From Agromyces salentinus (GTDB taxonomy: Bacteria; Actinomycetota; Actinomycetes; Actinomycetales; Microbacteriaceae): DNA of 64,000 nt. The stretch spans positions 247,978 through 311,977 of the forward strand of contig NZ_WBIR01000006.1 of assembly GCF_009749395.1 (NCBI RefSeq), read 5' to 3'. Position numbers and translations under genes: made by a program. Each line of letters starts with the position of its first letter. Positions within the stretch are counted from its first letter, which is position 1. Shown here piece after piece: positions 34,461 through 43,308 of the stretch. The notes under the pieces were generated by a model. That model was not told the origin of the DNA. It was given only the letters and a program-made list of their open reading frames with translations, and did not search any database.

Positions 34461-34475
34461 TAGACTGTCGAGGTG
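34461..34475 (+). promoter_or_regulatory. Possible leaderless start (TAGACT then GTG)
   Basis: TAGACT at 34461-34466 ends 6 bp before the GTG start at 34473, the spacing expected when transcription begins at the start codon itself. No ribosome-binding site precedes the GTG. No convincing -35 was seen. Confidence 0.35.
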
Positions 34476-35528
34476 ACTGGGGCCGGGGTTCGCAGCGGCC
34501 GGCTCTCCGTGCTGGCGATCGCCGGGTGGGCCGGACTCGCCCTGCTGCTCGGCAGCGCATTCCTGGCCGCCCTCGGCGGGCTCAACCAGACGACGTACGG
34601 TGCCGCGAACTTCGTGCAGCGCTACCTCGAGGCGGTGGCCGAGGACGACATGGCGACGGCCACGACGACCCCCGGCGTCGCCCTCGACGCCGACGACATC
34701 GCCGCCATGGGCCTGCCCGCCGACGTCTCCAGCGCGATGCTGCGATCGGGGGTGATCGAAGCCGGCCCCGAAGACGTGCAGATCGTGCAGGACGCCGCCA
34801 ACGAGGACGGCACCCACTCGGTGTCGGTGAGCTACCGGCTCGGCACGTCCATCCTGGAGTCGACGTTCGACGTTCGCCCCATCGAGCCGCTCTACGGCCT
34901 CCTCAACCGGTGGGAGTTCGTCACCAGCCCGATCACGGTCGTCGACGTGACCGCGGAGCACAACCCCGTGTTCACCGTCGGGACCCTCACGCTCGACACC
35001 CGCGCCACGAAGACCGGCGACGAGCTCGCCGCGTTCACCCAGACCGCTCCCTACCTCGCGATCGCACCCGCCGTCTACGAGTTCGGGTACGCCGACACCC
35101 TGCTCGAGGCCATCCCGGTGACGGTGGAGCTCGAGCCGGCCAAGACGGCTCCGGTGACCGTCGACGCCCAGCCGACGGCGGACTTCGTCAAGCGCGTCCA
35201 GGCCCAGGTCGACACGTACCTCGACGAGTGCGCCACGCAGCCCGTGCTGCAGCCCGCCAACTGCCCCTTCGGCATCGAGATCGACGACCGCGTCATCGGC
35301 GATCCGGCATGGTCGATCGTGGGCTACCCGCCCGTCACGCTCGCGGCGGGCGAGAGCGCGTTCGAGATGCCGCCGACCGACGGCGTCGCGCACATCTCCG
35401 TCGAGGTGCAGTCCCTCTTCGACGGTGAGATCTCGCAGCTCGAGGAGGACCGGCCGTTCAAGGTGGCCCTCACGACGACGATCAGGCCCGACGGCAGCAT
35501 CGCGATCCAGCTGCAGCAGACCGGCTGA
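34473..35528 (+). CDS. Membrane-anchored exported protein of unknown function
   Basis: A 351-residue protein with one N-terminal transmembrane segment (about 13-35, LAIAGWAGLALLLGSAFLAALGG) followed by an extracytoplasmic region. The part after the anchor (NFVQRYLEAVAEDDMATATTTPGV) resembles the small NTF2-like modules that sit outside the membrane in actinobacteria. A pair of cysteines (CATQPVLQPANC) could form a disulfide. No known family was recognised. It stands alone between the divergent helicase gene and the convergent ctaG-like gene. Confidence 0.8.
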   Translation: MTGAGVRSGRLSVLAIAGWAGLALLLGSAFLAALGGLNQTTYGAANFVQRYLEAVAEDDMATATTTPGVALDADDIAAMGLPADVSSAMLRSGVIEAGPEDVQIVQDAANEDGTHSVSVSYRLGTSILESTFDVRPIEPLYGLLNRWEFVTSPITVVDVTAEHNPVFTVGTLTLDTRATKTGDELAAFTQTAPYLAIAPAVYEFGYADTLLEAIPVTVELEPAKTAPVTVDAQPTADFVKRVQAQVDTYLDECATQPVLQPANCPFGIEIDDRVIGDPAWSIVGYPPVTLAAGESAFEMPPTDGVAHISVEVQSLFDGEISQLEEDRPFKVALTTTIRPDGSIAIQLQQTG

Positions 35529-35574
35529 AGACCGGATCGGCAGCGGCTCCGGCCGCGCTCAGGGCTCCGGCCTC

Positions 35575-35640
35575 GCTCAGCCGCAGGTCCGCGCTCAGCC
35601 GCAGGCCCGCGCTCAGCCGCGGTCGGTCGTGCTCAGCCGC
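35575..35640. repeat. Tandem repeat carrying the ctaG stop codon
   Basis: GCTCAGCCGC occurs at 35575, 35593, 35611 and 35631 (periods 18, 18 and 20). The last copy contains the complement of the ctaG stop codon (35633-35635); the others extend into the 104-bp spacer. A degenerate fifth unit begins near 35557. Confidence 0.85.
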
Positions 35641-37603
35641 GCCGGTCGTGCTCCGCGATGGCGGCGAGCCGCGCGTTGTACGCCTCGAGCTCGGCGTCGC
35701 CGGTGCGGTCGGCGTGCCGGTCGTGGCGCTTGGACTCCTTCTGGTCGCTGCGACGCCACTGCATGGCCACGGTGATCGCGAGCGCCACGGTCGGGATCTC
35801 GCCGATCGACCACGCGATGCCGCCCCCGGTCTGCTGGTCGATGAGGGCGTCGGTGCCCCAGCCCATCGCGCCGTACCAGTCGGCGAGGAGCAGGCCGGTG
35901 CTCGACATGATCGCGAGGCCGAAGAACGCGTGCATGGCCATCGTGCCGAGCAGCAGCACGAGGCGGAACGGGTACGGGAGCCGGTAGGGCACCGGGTCGA
36001 TGCCGATGAGCGACTGCACGAAGAGGTACCCCGTGATGAGGAAGTGGACGATCATCCACTCGTGGCCGAGGTGGTCGACCATCGTCCAGCGGAAGAGAGG
36101 GGTGAAGTAGAAGACCCAGAGCGATCCCGCGAACAGCGCGGCCGCGACCAGCGGGTTCGCGATGAAACCCGCGAACTTCGAGTGCACGGCGAGCAGGATC
36201 CACTCGCGTCCGCCTCGCGAACCGTCCTTCCGGGCACGGATGGCGCGCGCCGCGAGCGTGACCGGAGCCCCGGGCACGAGCAGGACGGGCACCGCCATCG
36301 TCAGCACCATGTGCGCCGCCATGTGCGCCGAGAACAGGTACTGCTCGTACGCGTTCACGCCGCCGTTGGTGACGTATGCGAGCAGGAGCATGCCGGCGAC
36401 CCAGAGCACCGTGCGGTACACGGGCCAGGCGTCGCCGCGGCGTCGCAGGCGCCACACGCCGGCGACGTAGAAGAAGATGCCGAACCCGCACGCGAAGATC
36501 CAGAGCAGGTCGAGGTTCCACTCGGTGAAGTACCGCCACAGCTCGGGCCACGGCGGCAGCGGCTCACCGGTGAGGATCTCGGCGGGCGTGCGTGCGATCG
36601 TGCCCGGCTCCTCCCCCACCGGGGTGGCGGTGCGCGCGAGCGCCGCGGCGACACCGGAGGCGATGCCCATGAACACGAGCTCGCCGACGACGATGAGCCA
36701 GAACTCCCGCACGCCGGAGGACCCGCCTCGCGACATCCGCCCGATGAGGTACCGGCGCTGCAGGGCGCCGAACCCGCCGATCGCGAGCAGCGCGAGCACC
36801 TTCACGATGACGAGCACGCCGTACTGGTTCGCGAGCTGGTCCCACGTGCCGATGCGGAGCGCGGCGCTCGCGTACCCCGACACCGCGACGACGATGAAGC
36901 TGATGAGGGCGACGGTCGAGTACCGCGCGAGCACGATCGGGAGGCGCTTCGCGTCGAGTTCGCGGCGCAGGAGCACGATCGTGAGCAGGCCGCCGAGCCA
37001 GACGCCCGCGAAGATGAGGTGCAGCCCGAGCGCGGTGATCGCCGCGGCGTGGCCGGCCGTGCCCGCCGCGTGCCCCTGCTGCGCCATCGGGATGAGCGAG
37101 GCCACCGAGAGCACCGTGACGAAGAGCACCGCCGTGTGGTTGCGCACCGCGAAGCAGAGCACCGTCACGGCCGCACCCATGAGCGTGGTGGTCAGCCACG
37201 ACTGCCCGAGCGGGATCGACGTGAGGAACTGCCCGAGCTGGGCCCCGAAGGTGTCGCCGAGACTCAGCGGCACGCCGGTCACCACGAGGAAGGTCAGCAG
37301 GCCGGTGACCGCGCTCGCGACCGTGAACACCGCAGCGGATGCCGCAGCCACGTCGAGCGCGACATCGAACTCGCGTCGCTTCGGGGCGAGCGCCCACACG
37401 GCGAGCACGAGGGAGCCGATCATGCCGGCCGCGCCGAGGTTGACGAACAGCTTCGCGATCGGCAGGCCCCACCGGGAGAAGGCCCCCGGGTCCTGGATCA
37501 GCTGCGGCGCCGCTCCCCCGCCGTACGCGAGCGCCGCGACCGTCGCCGCGAGCGCGGCGACGATGAGGACGGCAGGGCCGAACACGCGGACGGAGCGGGG
37601 CAC
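35633..37603 (-). CDS. CopD-CtaG fusion: copper resistance/cytochrome oxidase assembly membrane protein
   Basis: A 656-residue membrane protein with about 14 helices. The first half (to about 340) resembles the copper-resistance CopD domain, with a histidine-bearing TALGLHLIFAGVWLGGLL segment. The second half is a caa3-type oxidase assembly (CtaG) domain with VNAYEQYLFSAHMAAHMVLTMAVPVLLV and HLGHEWMIVHFLITGYLF, whose histidines could ligate copper. Fused CopD-CtaG proteins are common in actinobacteria and help deliver copper to cytochrome c oxidase. GTG 37603 is the start. The 3' end lies in a tandem repeat. Confidence 0.9.
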   Translation of the reverse strand: MPRSVRVFGPAVLIVAALAATVAALAYGGGAAPQLIQDPGAFSRWGLPIAKLFVNLGAAGMIGSLVLAVWALAPKRREFDVALDVAAASAAVFTVASAVTGLLTFLVVTGVPLSLGDTFGAQLGQFLTSIPLGQSWLTTTLMGAAVTVLCFAVRNHTAVLFVTVLSVASLIPMAQQGHAAGTAGHAAAITALGLHLIFAGVWLGGLLTIVLLRRELDAKRLPIVLARYSTVALISFIVVAVSGYASAALRIGTWDQLANQYGVLVIVKVLALLAIGGFGALQRRYLIGRMSRGGSSGVREFWLIVVGELVFMGIASGVAAALARTATPVGEEPGTIARTPAEILTGEPLPPWPELWRYFTEWNLDLLWIFACGFGIFFYVAGVWRLRRRGDAWPVYRTVLWVAGMLLLAYVTNGGVNAYEQYLFSAHMAAHMVLTMAVPVLLVPGAPVTLAARAIRARKDGSRGGREWILLAVHSKFAGFIANPLVAAALFAGSLWVFYFTPLFRWTMVDHLGHEWMIVHFLITGYLFVQSLIGIDPVPYRLPYPFRLVLLLGTMAMHAFFGLAIMSSTGLLLADWYGAMGWGTDALIDQQTGGGIAWSIGEIPTVALAITVAMQWRRSDQKESKRHDRHADRTGDAELEAYNARLAAIAEHDRRG

Positions 37604-37832
37604 CGGACAAGCCTACGCGTCGGCGGGGCTCCGCCAGCCCACAGGCGGTTACGGCCCGGGCCGCGCCCGCGGGCGCCTCGGTCGGGGCGAGGCCCGCGCC
37701 GCGGCATCCGCTCGTGCCGAATTCCGGACTTCTCGACGACTGACCGCGTGTCGTGGCCTCTGGCGCGGCGCGTCGGGCCGGAACTCCGGAATCCGGCACA
37801 TCCGCACGGCGGCGAGCGGCCGCCGGGAACGA

Positions 37833-37866
37833 CGAAGGGCGCCCGGCCGGAGCCGGACGCCCTTCG
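37833..37866 (-). terminator. Rho-independent-type hairpin after hup
   Basis: A long stem pairs CGAAGGGCG near 37833 with CGCCCTTCG ending at 37866, through GCCCGGC/GCCGGA; one internal mismatch, 12 bp from the hup stop. The GC-rich stem without a strong T-run is typical of this genome. It may also block readthrough toward ctaG. Confidence 0.75.
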
Positions 37867-37878
37867 ATGTCGCGGAGA

Positions 37879-38166
37879 CTACTTCGCGGCGGCCTTCAGC
37901 TTCGAGCCGGCCGAGATCTTGACCGAGTGACCGGCCGGGATCTGGATCTCGGCACCGGTCTGCGGGTTGCGACCCGTGCGCGCGGCGCGCGAGGTGCGCT
38001 CGACGGCGAGCCAGCCCGGGATCGAGACCTTGGTGTCGGAGCCGACGGCCTCTGCGAACGCCTCGAAGAGGCCGCCGAGAACGGCGTCGACGGTGGCCTG
38101 GCTCTGTCCGGTCGACGCAGCGACCTTCGCGACGAGCTCGGTCTTGTTGAGCGACTTGTCAGCCAT
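37879..38166 (-). CDS. hup: DNA-binding protein HU
   Basis: A 95-residue histone-like protein that bends DNA and organises the nucleoid as a dimer. It starts KTELVAKVA and contains the arm-region signature GRNPQTGAEIQIPAG with the intercalating proline. Length matches the short HU form, without the Lys/Ala-rich tail of mycobacterial HupB. Promoter-like TTGAAC and CACAAT elements precede it, and a hairpin terminator follows. Start ATG 38166 has an AGGAGGA-type site (complement of TCCTCCT). Confidence 0.95.
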   Translation of the reverse strand: MADKSLNKTELVAKVAASTGQSQATVDAVLGGLFEAFAEAVGSDTKVSIPGWLAVERTSRAARTGRNPQTGAEIQIPAGHSVKISAGSKLKAAAK

Positions 38167-38203
38167 TGAATGTCCTCCTCGGACCTTCGCTGTTCTGTAC
38201 AGC

Positions 38204-38232
38204 ATTGTGAGTTCTCGGGAACGATCGTTCAA
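38204..38232 (-). promoter_or_regulatory. hup promoter candidate
   Basis: Reading leftward, TTGAAC (complement of 38227-38232) and CACAAT (complement of 38204-38209) are separated by 17 bp, about 38 bp upstream of the hup ATG. The palindrome GAACGATCGTTC overlaps the -35. Confidence 0.55.
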
Positions 38233-38456
38233 CCGCCCCCGTGGCCGATCGGGCCGCCTCGAATGTAGCAGAGAACCCCGGAAACTCGCGGATTTCCGGC
38301 CTTTTCGAGCAACTCGGCCCGGCGTGTCGGATGCCGCGGGCGCTCGACCGGGAGACCGCGGACGCCGTCTGGGGCGCCGGCCCGGCGACGCCGGAGAGCG
38401 GCGTCGCCGACCCCGTTCGACGCGCGATACGCGCGCGGAGGGCCTCCGGAACGCAG

Positions 38457-38492
38457 AAGAGAGGCGCCCCGGAGATCCGGGACGCCTCTCTT
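38457..38492 (-). terminator. Hairpin terminator after rpsN
   Basis: AAGAGAGGCG at 38457 pairs with CGCCTCTCTT ending at 38492 through CCCGGA/TCCGGG-type bases, giving a long near-perfect stem flanked by A and T pairs. It starts about 22 bp after the rpsN stop. Confidence 0.8.
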
Positions 38493-38514
38493 CAGGAAGC
38501 GGTGAGGCTAGGCC

Positions 38515-38820
38515 TTACCAGCTCGACTTGGTGATGCCGGGCAGTTCGCCACGGTGCGCCATGTCACGGAAGCGGACGCGCGAGACGCCGAACTTCGTGA
38601 GGACACCGCGGGGGCGGCCGTCGATCGCGTCGCGCGAGCGGACGCGGATCGGGGAGGCGTTGCGGGGCAGCTTCTGCAGGCCCACGCGAGCGGCCTCGCG
38701 GCTCTCGTCGGTGCCGTTCGGGTCGATCAGGGCCTTCTTCAGCTCGAGGCGCTTCGCCGCGTAGCGGTCGACGATCACCTTGCGCTGCTCGTTGCGCGCG
38801 ATCTTGCTCTTCTTCGCCAT
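38515..38820 (-). CDS. rpsN: 30S ribosomal protein S14 (zinc-free form)
   Basis: A 101-residue S14 of the long type, beginning [14 protein letters not shown] and ending [12 protein letters not shown]. It lacks the CxxC...CxxC zinc ribbon, so it is the C-minus paralogue. In many actinobacteria that form is induced by zinc limitation together with C-minus L28 and L33, the two genes directly upstream here. Order on this strand is rpmB, rpmG, rpsN, one operon ended by the hairpin at 38457. Confidence 0.97.
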   Translation of the reverse strand: MAKKSKIARNEQRKVIVDRYAAKRLELKKALIDPNGTDESREAARVGLQKLPRNASPIRVRSRDAIDGRPRGVLTKFGVSRVRFRDMAHRGELPGITKSSW

Positions 38821-38823
38821 GTC

Positions 38824-38991
38824 TTAGCGCTCCTCTCGGAAGTCGACGTGCTTGCGCACCACGGGGTCGTACTTCTTGAGCACGAGACGGTCGGGGTTGT
38901 TGCGACGGTTCTTGCGGGTCACGTACGTGAACCCGGTGCCGGCCGTCGAACGGAGCTTGATGATGGGACGAATGTCCTGCTGCTTCGCCAT
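38824..38991 (-). CDS. rpmG: 50S ribosomal protein L33 (zinc-free form)
   Basis: A 55-residue L33 beginning [20 protein letters not shown] and ending DFREER. It has no cysteines, so it is the zinc-independent form. Its ATG shares the last base with the stop of rpmB (TAATG at 38991), and rpsN follows 3 bp after its own stop. It is too short to stand out by length but unmistakable by sequence. Confidence 0.96.
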   Translation of the reverse strand: MAKQQDIRPIIKLRSTAGTGFTYVTRKNRRNNPDRLVLKKYDPVVRKHVDFREER

Positions 38992-39227
38992 TAGAGCTTC
39001 ACCCCACGAGCCTGGATGTCCTTGACGACCGTCTCGATGCCGCGGGCGTCGATCACCTTGATGCCCTTGGCGGACACGTTCAGGGTGACGTTACGACGAA
39101 GCGACGGCACGTAATAGGTCTTCTTCTGCACGTTCGGGTCGAAGCGGCGCTTCGTCCGGCGGTGCGAGTGCGAGATGTTGTGGCCGAAGCCGGGAACGGC
39201 TCCAGTCACCTGGCACACTGCTGCCAT
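38991..39227 (-). CDS. rpmB: 50S ribosomal protein L28
   Basis: A 78-residue L28, beginning [29 protein letters not shown]. Only a single cysteine remains where zinc-ribbon forms have four, so this is the zinc-free type. The start ATG 39227 has a GGAGGAAAG site; the track's earlier in-frame ATG (39242) is less likely. It is the first gene of rpmB-rpmG-rpsN. The upstream 250 bp hold no recognisable Zur palindrome. Confidence 0.96.
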   Translation of the reverse strand: MAAVCQVTGAVPGFGHNISHSHRRTKRRFDPNVQKKTYYVPSLRRNVTLNVSAKGIKVIDARGIETVVKDIQARGVKL

Positions 39228-39478
39228 TGGTCTTTCCTCCAATACCGAGGGGCGGATGCCCCTCCCAAGGTCTCTTGTCTGCTGACCCTCCCCACGCCGA
39301 GGCCCGCGATTTCTCGCGGAGTCTGGAAGGGGAGTGTCGCGGTCTGGACAGTGGAGTGCCCAGCCAAAGGAACAGCCTACCAGAGAGGCCGATGACGGCC
39401 GAATCGAGCGGATGCCGCGTGCGCGACGTCGTGCCTCCGGTGCTGCGCCGGGGCATCCGGAGGCGTAGCCTGACGCGC

Positions 39479-39874
39479 ATGGCGACCTGGGACGACGTGC
39501 GCGAGCTCGCGCTGAGCCTCCCCGAGGCGAGCGAGCACGTCTCCTCGCGCGGGAAGCTCGAATGGAAGGTGCGGGCGAAGGCGTTCGTGCTGGAACGGCC
39601 GCTGCGCCGCGCGGACCTCGATTCCCTCGGCATCGCCGAACAGCGCGGCCCGGTGCTGGCGGCGAAGACCGAGGACGAGGCCGTGAAGCTCGCGCTCACC
39701 ACCGAGGACCCGTCGGTGTTCTTCACGACACCGCACTTCGACGGCTACGCCACGGTGCTCGTGCACCTCGATCGCATCCCACGGCGCCGGCTCTCGGAGG
39801 TCGTCGCCGAGGCGTGGGCGGCCACCGCTCCCGAGAAGCTCGTGCGCGAGTACCTGCGGCACAACGTCGACTAG
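39479..39874 (+). CDS. MmcQ/YjbR-family protein
   Basis: A 131-residue protein of the MmcQ/YjbR (CyaY-like fold) family, beginning [19 protein letters not shown] and containing the conserved [19 protein letters not shown] strand set and [20 protein letters not shown]. Members are small DNA-binding-like proteins of unclear role. ATG 39479 is chosen because the family N-terminus starts there. The stop overlaps by 4 bp the stop of the convergent membrane-protein gene. Confidence 0.85.
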   Translation: MATWDDVRELALSLPEASEHVSSRGKLEWKVRAKAFVLERPLRRADLDSLGIAEQRGPVLAAKTEDEAVKLALTTEDPSVFFTTPHFDGYATVLVHLDRIPRRRLSEVVAEAWAATAPEKLVREYLRHNVD

Positions 39875-40581
39875 TCCCGGCTCTCGACCTGGACCGGGGC
39901 CTTCGGGCCGATCGCGCGTCGCGAGAGCAGCGCCGCGGCGAGGAAGCAGAGCGCGCCGATGATCGTGCCGAGATTGGCCCAGAACGCGCTCACGAGCGTG
40001 TCCGTCTGCGGCACCACGTAGGCCCCGACGGCCGAGGCCGCGAAGGCGATCGAGCCGAGCAGGTTCAGCCATGTGCCGTGCCAGGTCCGCGAATGCCGGT
40101 CCCACAGCGAGCCGCGATCCTTGGTCGCCACGACCGCGAAGGCGCTCGAGACCAGGAAGGCGGCGGATCCCCAGGCGTCGGGCCGCCACCCGGCCCCGAG
40201 GCGCTCCGGGTCGGCCAGCGCCGCGGCGAGCGCGGCCGCGGTGCTGATGTTGAAGAGGAGCGTGCCTGCGAACTGCACGGCCGCCGCCCACCAGTCCCAG
40301 CGGTCGGCCCGGTTGGTGCCCCGCCGCGGGATGCGTCGCCCGCTGAGGCTCAGCTGGATGAACGCGGCCAGCGTGAAGAAGACGGAGCCCACGACGAACG
40401 TGGCCGCGGCACCGACCGCGCCGACCCACGCGGCATACCAGGGGAGGGCGCCCACGAAGAAGCAGAGGGAGCCGATCGCGAAGCCCCACGCCTCGCGCCG
40501 GAGCCTGAGCTGCCGGCGCCCGGCATCGCTGCCGCCGGCCACGCTTCCGGGAGGAGTGCTCGTCGGGACATCCGCTCGCAT
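39871..40581 (-). CDS. YrhK-domain membrane protein
   Basis: A 236-residue membrane protein with about six or seven hydrophobic segments. The repeated pattern WGFAIGSLCFFVGALPWY and GSVFFTLAAFIQLSL is typical of YrhK-like domains, of unknown function. ATG 40581 begins a hydrophilic N-terminus of 30 residues before the first helix. It is transcribed opposite to the glutamate decarboxylase gene and convergent with the MmcQ gene. Confidence 0.75.
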   Translation of the reverse strand: MRADVPTSTPPGSVAGGSDAGRRQLRLRREAWGFAIGSLCFFVGALPWYAAWVGAVGAAATFVVGSVFFTLAAFIQLSLSGRRIPRRGTNRADRWDWWAAAVQFAGTLLFNISTAAALAAALADPERLGAGWRPDAWGSAAFLVSSAFAVVATKDRGSLWDRHSRTWHGTWLNLLGSIAFAASAVGAYVVPQTDTLVSAFWANLGTIIGALCFLAAALLSRRAIGPKAPVQVESRD

Positions 40582-40696
40582 TCAGGTCGCCCTTCGCCCA
40601 GGCGGCAGACGCCGCGTCGGCGGCCTCCGGGATCACGACCTCCCGCGGCCCGCCGGTCCCACCATACTCAGCCCGATCCCGGGGGTGTCCGACCTA

Positions 40697-40725
40697 TTGA
40701 CGGCCTGTCACCCAAGGGCCACACT
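40697..40725 (+). promoter_or_regulatory. Promoter candidate for glutamate decarboxylase
   Basis: TTGACG at 40697-40702 and CACACT at 40720-40725 with a 17-bp spacer, leaving an untranslated leader of about 95 nt before the ATG at 40826. The -10 is weak. Confidence 0.4.
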
Positions 40726-40825
40726 CGGTGATTGGGCCGTCTGTTGGGGGATCGACACCCGACCCCCGCCGTCTCCGGCGCGCTCAGTTCGACGCAATGA
40801 CGGAGCAGGACACAGGGGGAAGCAC

Positions 40826-42280
40826 ATGACGGATCTCACGCCTCGATCGAACGCGGCGAGCGGCGACGGCGCACCGAACCGGACCGATCGCCCGACCCGG
40901 GGATTCTCGGGCATCGGGGACAGCAATCAACTGAACCCGATCTTCGCGCGAGAGGGCGAAGCCACCGACTTCCCGCTGAACCGACTGCCCGACCGCGAGT
41001 CACTGCCCGAGACCGCCTACCAGGTCGTGCACGACGAGTCGATGCTCGACGGCAACGCGCGCCTGAACCTGGCGACCTTCGTCGGCACGTGGATGGACCC
41101 GTTCGCGACGAAGCTGTACGCCGAGTCGGCCGACAAGAACATGGTCGACAAGGACGAGTACCCGCAGACCGCGGCGATCGAGACGCGCTGCTGGAAGATG
41201 ATCGCCACCCTCTGGAACGCCCCGAGCGCCGAGGGCGCCATCGGCACCTCCACGATCGGCTCGTCGGAGGCCTGCATGCTCGGCGGCCTCGCCCTGAAGC
41301 GGCGGTGGCAGCTCGCGCGTCGCGCCGAGGGCAAGTCGACCGAGAAGCCGAACCTGATCCTCTCGAGCGCCGTGCAGGTGTGCTGGGAGAAGTTCTGCAA
41401 CTACTTCGACGTCGAGGCCAGGTACGTGCCGATCAGCGACGAGCACAAGGTGCTCGACGGCCACGACCTCGAGAAGTACGTCGATGAGAACACCATCGGC
41501 GTCGTCGGCATCATGGGCGTCACGTACACCGGCATGTACGAGCCGATCGCGCAGATCGCCGCCGCCCTCGACCGGATCCAGGCCGAGACCGGACTCGACG
41601 TAAAGATCCACGTCGACGGGGCATCCGGCGGCATGGTCGCCCCGTTCCTCCAGCCCGAGCTCGAGTGGGACTTCCGGGTCGAGCGCGTCGTCTCGATCAG
41701 CACGTCCGCGCACAAGTACGGCCTCGTCTACCCCGGTCTCGGCTGGGTGGTCTGGCGCACGGTCGAGGACCTGCCCCAGGAGCTCGTCTTCGACGTGACC
41801 TACCTCGGCGGGCACATGCCGAGCTTCGCGCTCAACTTCTCGCGGCCGGGCGCCCAGGTGCTGCTCCAGTACTACCTGTTCCTCCGCCTCGGGTGGGACG
41901 GCTTCCGCAAGGTGCAGCAGGCCTCGCAGGACGTCGCCGTCTACCTCTCCGGCGAGATCGGCAAGATGGACGCGTTCGACCTGTGGAACGACGGCACCGA
42001 CATCCCGGTGTTCGCCTGGCAGCTCACGCCCGGGCACACGGACAAGTGGAACCTCTACCACCTGTCGGAGCGCCTGCGCCTGAAGGGCTGGCTGATCCCG
42101 GCCTACCCGATGCCCGACGACATCTCCGACCTCGTCGTGCAGCGCATCGTGGTGCGCAACGGGCTGAGCCGCAACCTCGCCGAGTCGCTCGTGCTCGACA
42201 TCCAGGAGTCGGTCGCGTACCTCGACGCCCTCGAATCCCCGATGCCGGTCGAGGGCCAGGTGGTGGCCTTCACGCACTGA
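40826..42280 (+). CDS. gadB: Glutamate decarboxylase
   Basis: A 484-residue PLP enzyme that converts glutamate to GABA and CO2, consuming a proton and so contributing to acid resistance. The N-terminal half has LNLATFVGTWMDP and GTSTIGSSEACMLGGLALKRRW, and the PLP lysine lies in STSAHKYGLVYPG (Lys297). Length and motifs match bacterial GadB. GGGGGAAG precedes ATG 40826. No GABA antiporter (GadC) is nearby, so the product may be used through another route. Confidence 0.95.
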   Translation: MTDLTPRSNAASGDGAPNRTDRPTRGFSGIGDSNQLNPIFAREGEATDFPLNRLPDRESLPETAYQVVHDESMLDGNARLNLATFVGTWMDPFATKLYAESADKNMVDKDEYPQTAAIETRCWKMIATLWNAPSAEGAIGTSTIGSSEACMLGGLALKRRWQLARRAEGKSTEKPNLILSSAVQVCWEKFCNYFDVEARYVPISDEHKVLDGHDLEKYVDENTIGVVGIMGVTYTGMYEPIAQIAAALDRIQAETGLDVKIHVDGASGGMVAPFLQPELEWDFRVERVVSISTSAHKYGLVYPGLGWVVWRTVEDLPQELVFDVTYLGGHMPSFALNFSRPGAQVLLQYYLFLRLGWDGFRKVQQASQDVAVYLSGEIGKMDAFDLWNDGTDIPVFAWQLTPGHTDKWNLYHLSERLRLKGWLIPAYPMPDDISDLVVQRIVVRNGLSRNLAESLVLDIQESVAYLDALESPMPVEGQVVAFTH

Positions 42281-42328
42281 GGCCTGGGGGCCGACCGCCG
42301 GGCAGGCCACGCGGATGCCGCGGGCAGA

Positions 42329-42366
42329 CGGATGCCGCGGGCAGCAACGCTGCGCCGCGGCATCCG
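42329..42366. terminator. Bidirectional hairpin between gad and opuAC
   Basis: CGGATGCCGCGG (42329-42340) and CCGCGGCATCCG (42355-42366) are perfect 12-bp inverted arms with inner GCAGC/GCTGC arms. It lies in the 125-bp spacer between convergent genes and is built from the over-abundant GGATGCC motif. A direct copy of the left arm sits at about 42311. Confidence 0.7.
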
Positions 42367-42405
42367 CTCGTGCTCGTCGTATTCGACGTGCTCGTCCTGC
42401 TCGGA

Positions 42406-43308
42406 TCAGGCCGTGAGCGAGTCGACGTACTCCTGGTTCTCGGAGATCCACTGCTCGACCACGGGCGCGTAGTCGTCGGAGTCGTTCTCGTTGAACATCG
42501 CGTTCTCGAGCGAGTACAGCAGCTCGGAGTCCATCGTGAAGGCCTGCAGCCAGCCGGCGAGCGTCGGGTGGGTCTCCTCGAACGAGGCCGAGCTGTACGA
42601 GTGGATGCCCTCGGCACTGCCGAGCGCGCCCTGCGGGTCCGCGAGGTCCTTGATCGGGAACGCGTCGTAGGCCCAGTGCGGGCTCCAGAGCGTCACGGCG
42701 ATGTTCTCGCCCGCATCGGTGGCCGCGGTCAGCTCGGAGAGCATCGCGGGCGTCGAGCTCGTGAGGTACTCCAGGTCCTCGAGGCCGTAGCCCGGGATGA
42801 CCTCCTCGCTCGTGACCCGGTTCAGGCCCGAGCCGGGCTCGATGCCGACGAGGCGATTGCCGAACAGGTCGGCGTTGTCGGCCAGTTCGTCGAGCGAGTC
42901 GATCGGGGCATCCGCGTTCACGGCGATGGTGAGCTTCGCCTCGTCGTTCCAGGCCCCGAGGTCGACGATGTCCTCGCCGTACTCCTCGACGTAGTCGGCG
43001 TGCGTGATCGGCAGCCACGTGTCGAGCGTCACGTCGTAGTCCTCGCTCGCGAGGCCGCTGTAGACGGGCGCCGGGTCGGCGTACTCGAGCTCGACGTCGT
43101 AGCCCTGCTCGGTGAGCACGGCCTTCCAGAGCTCGCTGGCCGCGACGCCCTCGTCCCAGCCGTTGAACACGGCGATGGTGACGTCCTTCCGGTCGCCGTT
43201 CTCGAGCGCCTCGCCGGCGTCGCCGGCGCCTCCGGCCGAGCATCCGGCGAGCAGCAGGGCGGATGCCGCGCCGAGCGCGAGGCCTCCGGTGAGCGTGGAC
43301 TTCTTCAT
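42406..43308 (-). CDS. opuAC: Glycine-betaine/proline-type ABC substrate-binding lipoprotein
   Basis: A 300-residue lipoprotein: signal with lipobox LAGC (about Cys23), then an OpuAC/ProX-type binding fold (VTIAVFNGWDEGVAASELWKAVL, PAPVYSGLASEDYDVTLDTWLPITH). Tryptophan and tyrosine residues in these segments fit an aromatic cage for quaternary amines. ATG 43308 overlaps the permease stop (ATGA), so it is the third gene of an ATPase-permease-binding-protein operon. It supplies compatible solute uptake in osmotic stress. Confidence 0.9.
   Translation of the reverse strand: MKKSTLTGGLALGAASALLLAGCSAGGAGDAGEALENGDRKDVTIAVFNGWDEGVAASELWKAVLTEQGYDVELEYADPAPVYSGLASEDYDVTLDTWLPITHADYVEEYGEDIVDLGAWNDEAKLTIAVNADAPIDSLDELADNADLFGNRLVGIEPGSGLNRVTSEEVIPGYGLEDLEYLTSSTPAMLSELTAATDAGENIAVTLWSPHWAYDAFPIKDLADPQGALGSAEGIHSYSSASFEETHPTLAGWLQAFTMDSELLYSLENAMFNENDSDDYAPVVEQWISENQEYVDSLTA

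Larger units (their letters stand above)
38167..38514. other. 348-bp spacer between hup and rpsN
   Basis: No coding gene is supported here. The hup promoter lies in the first 70 bp and includes GAACGATCGTTC, a 12-bp palindrome at 38219-38230 overlapping its -35. The rpsN terminator occupies 38457-38492. Between about 38233 and 38456 I see only GC-rich non-coding sequence. Confidence 0.6.

Noticed and set aside
35648..37930. 760-codon plus-strand frame
   Set aside because: Antisense to the CopD-CtaG gene; His/Arg/Asp-rich shadow without recognisable domains.
39228..39478. Zur box upstream of rpmB
   Set aside because: I looked for a TGA...TCA AT-rich palindrome like that at znuA and found none; the spacer is GC-rich.
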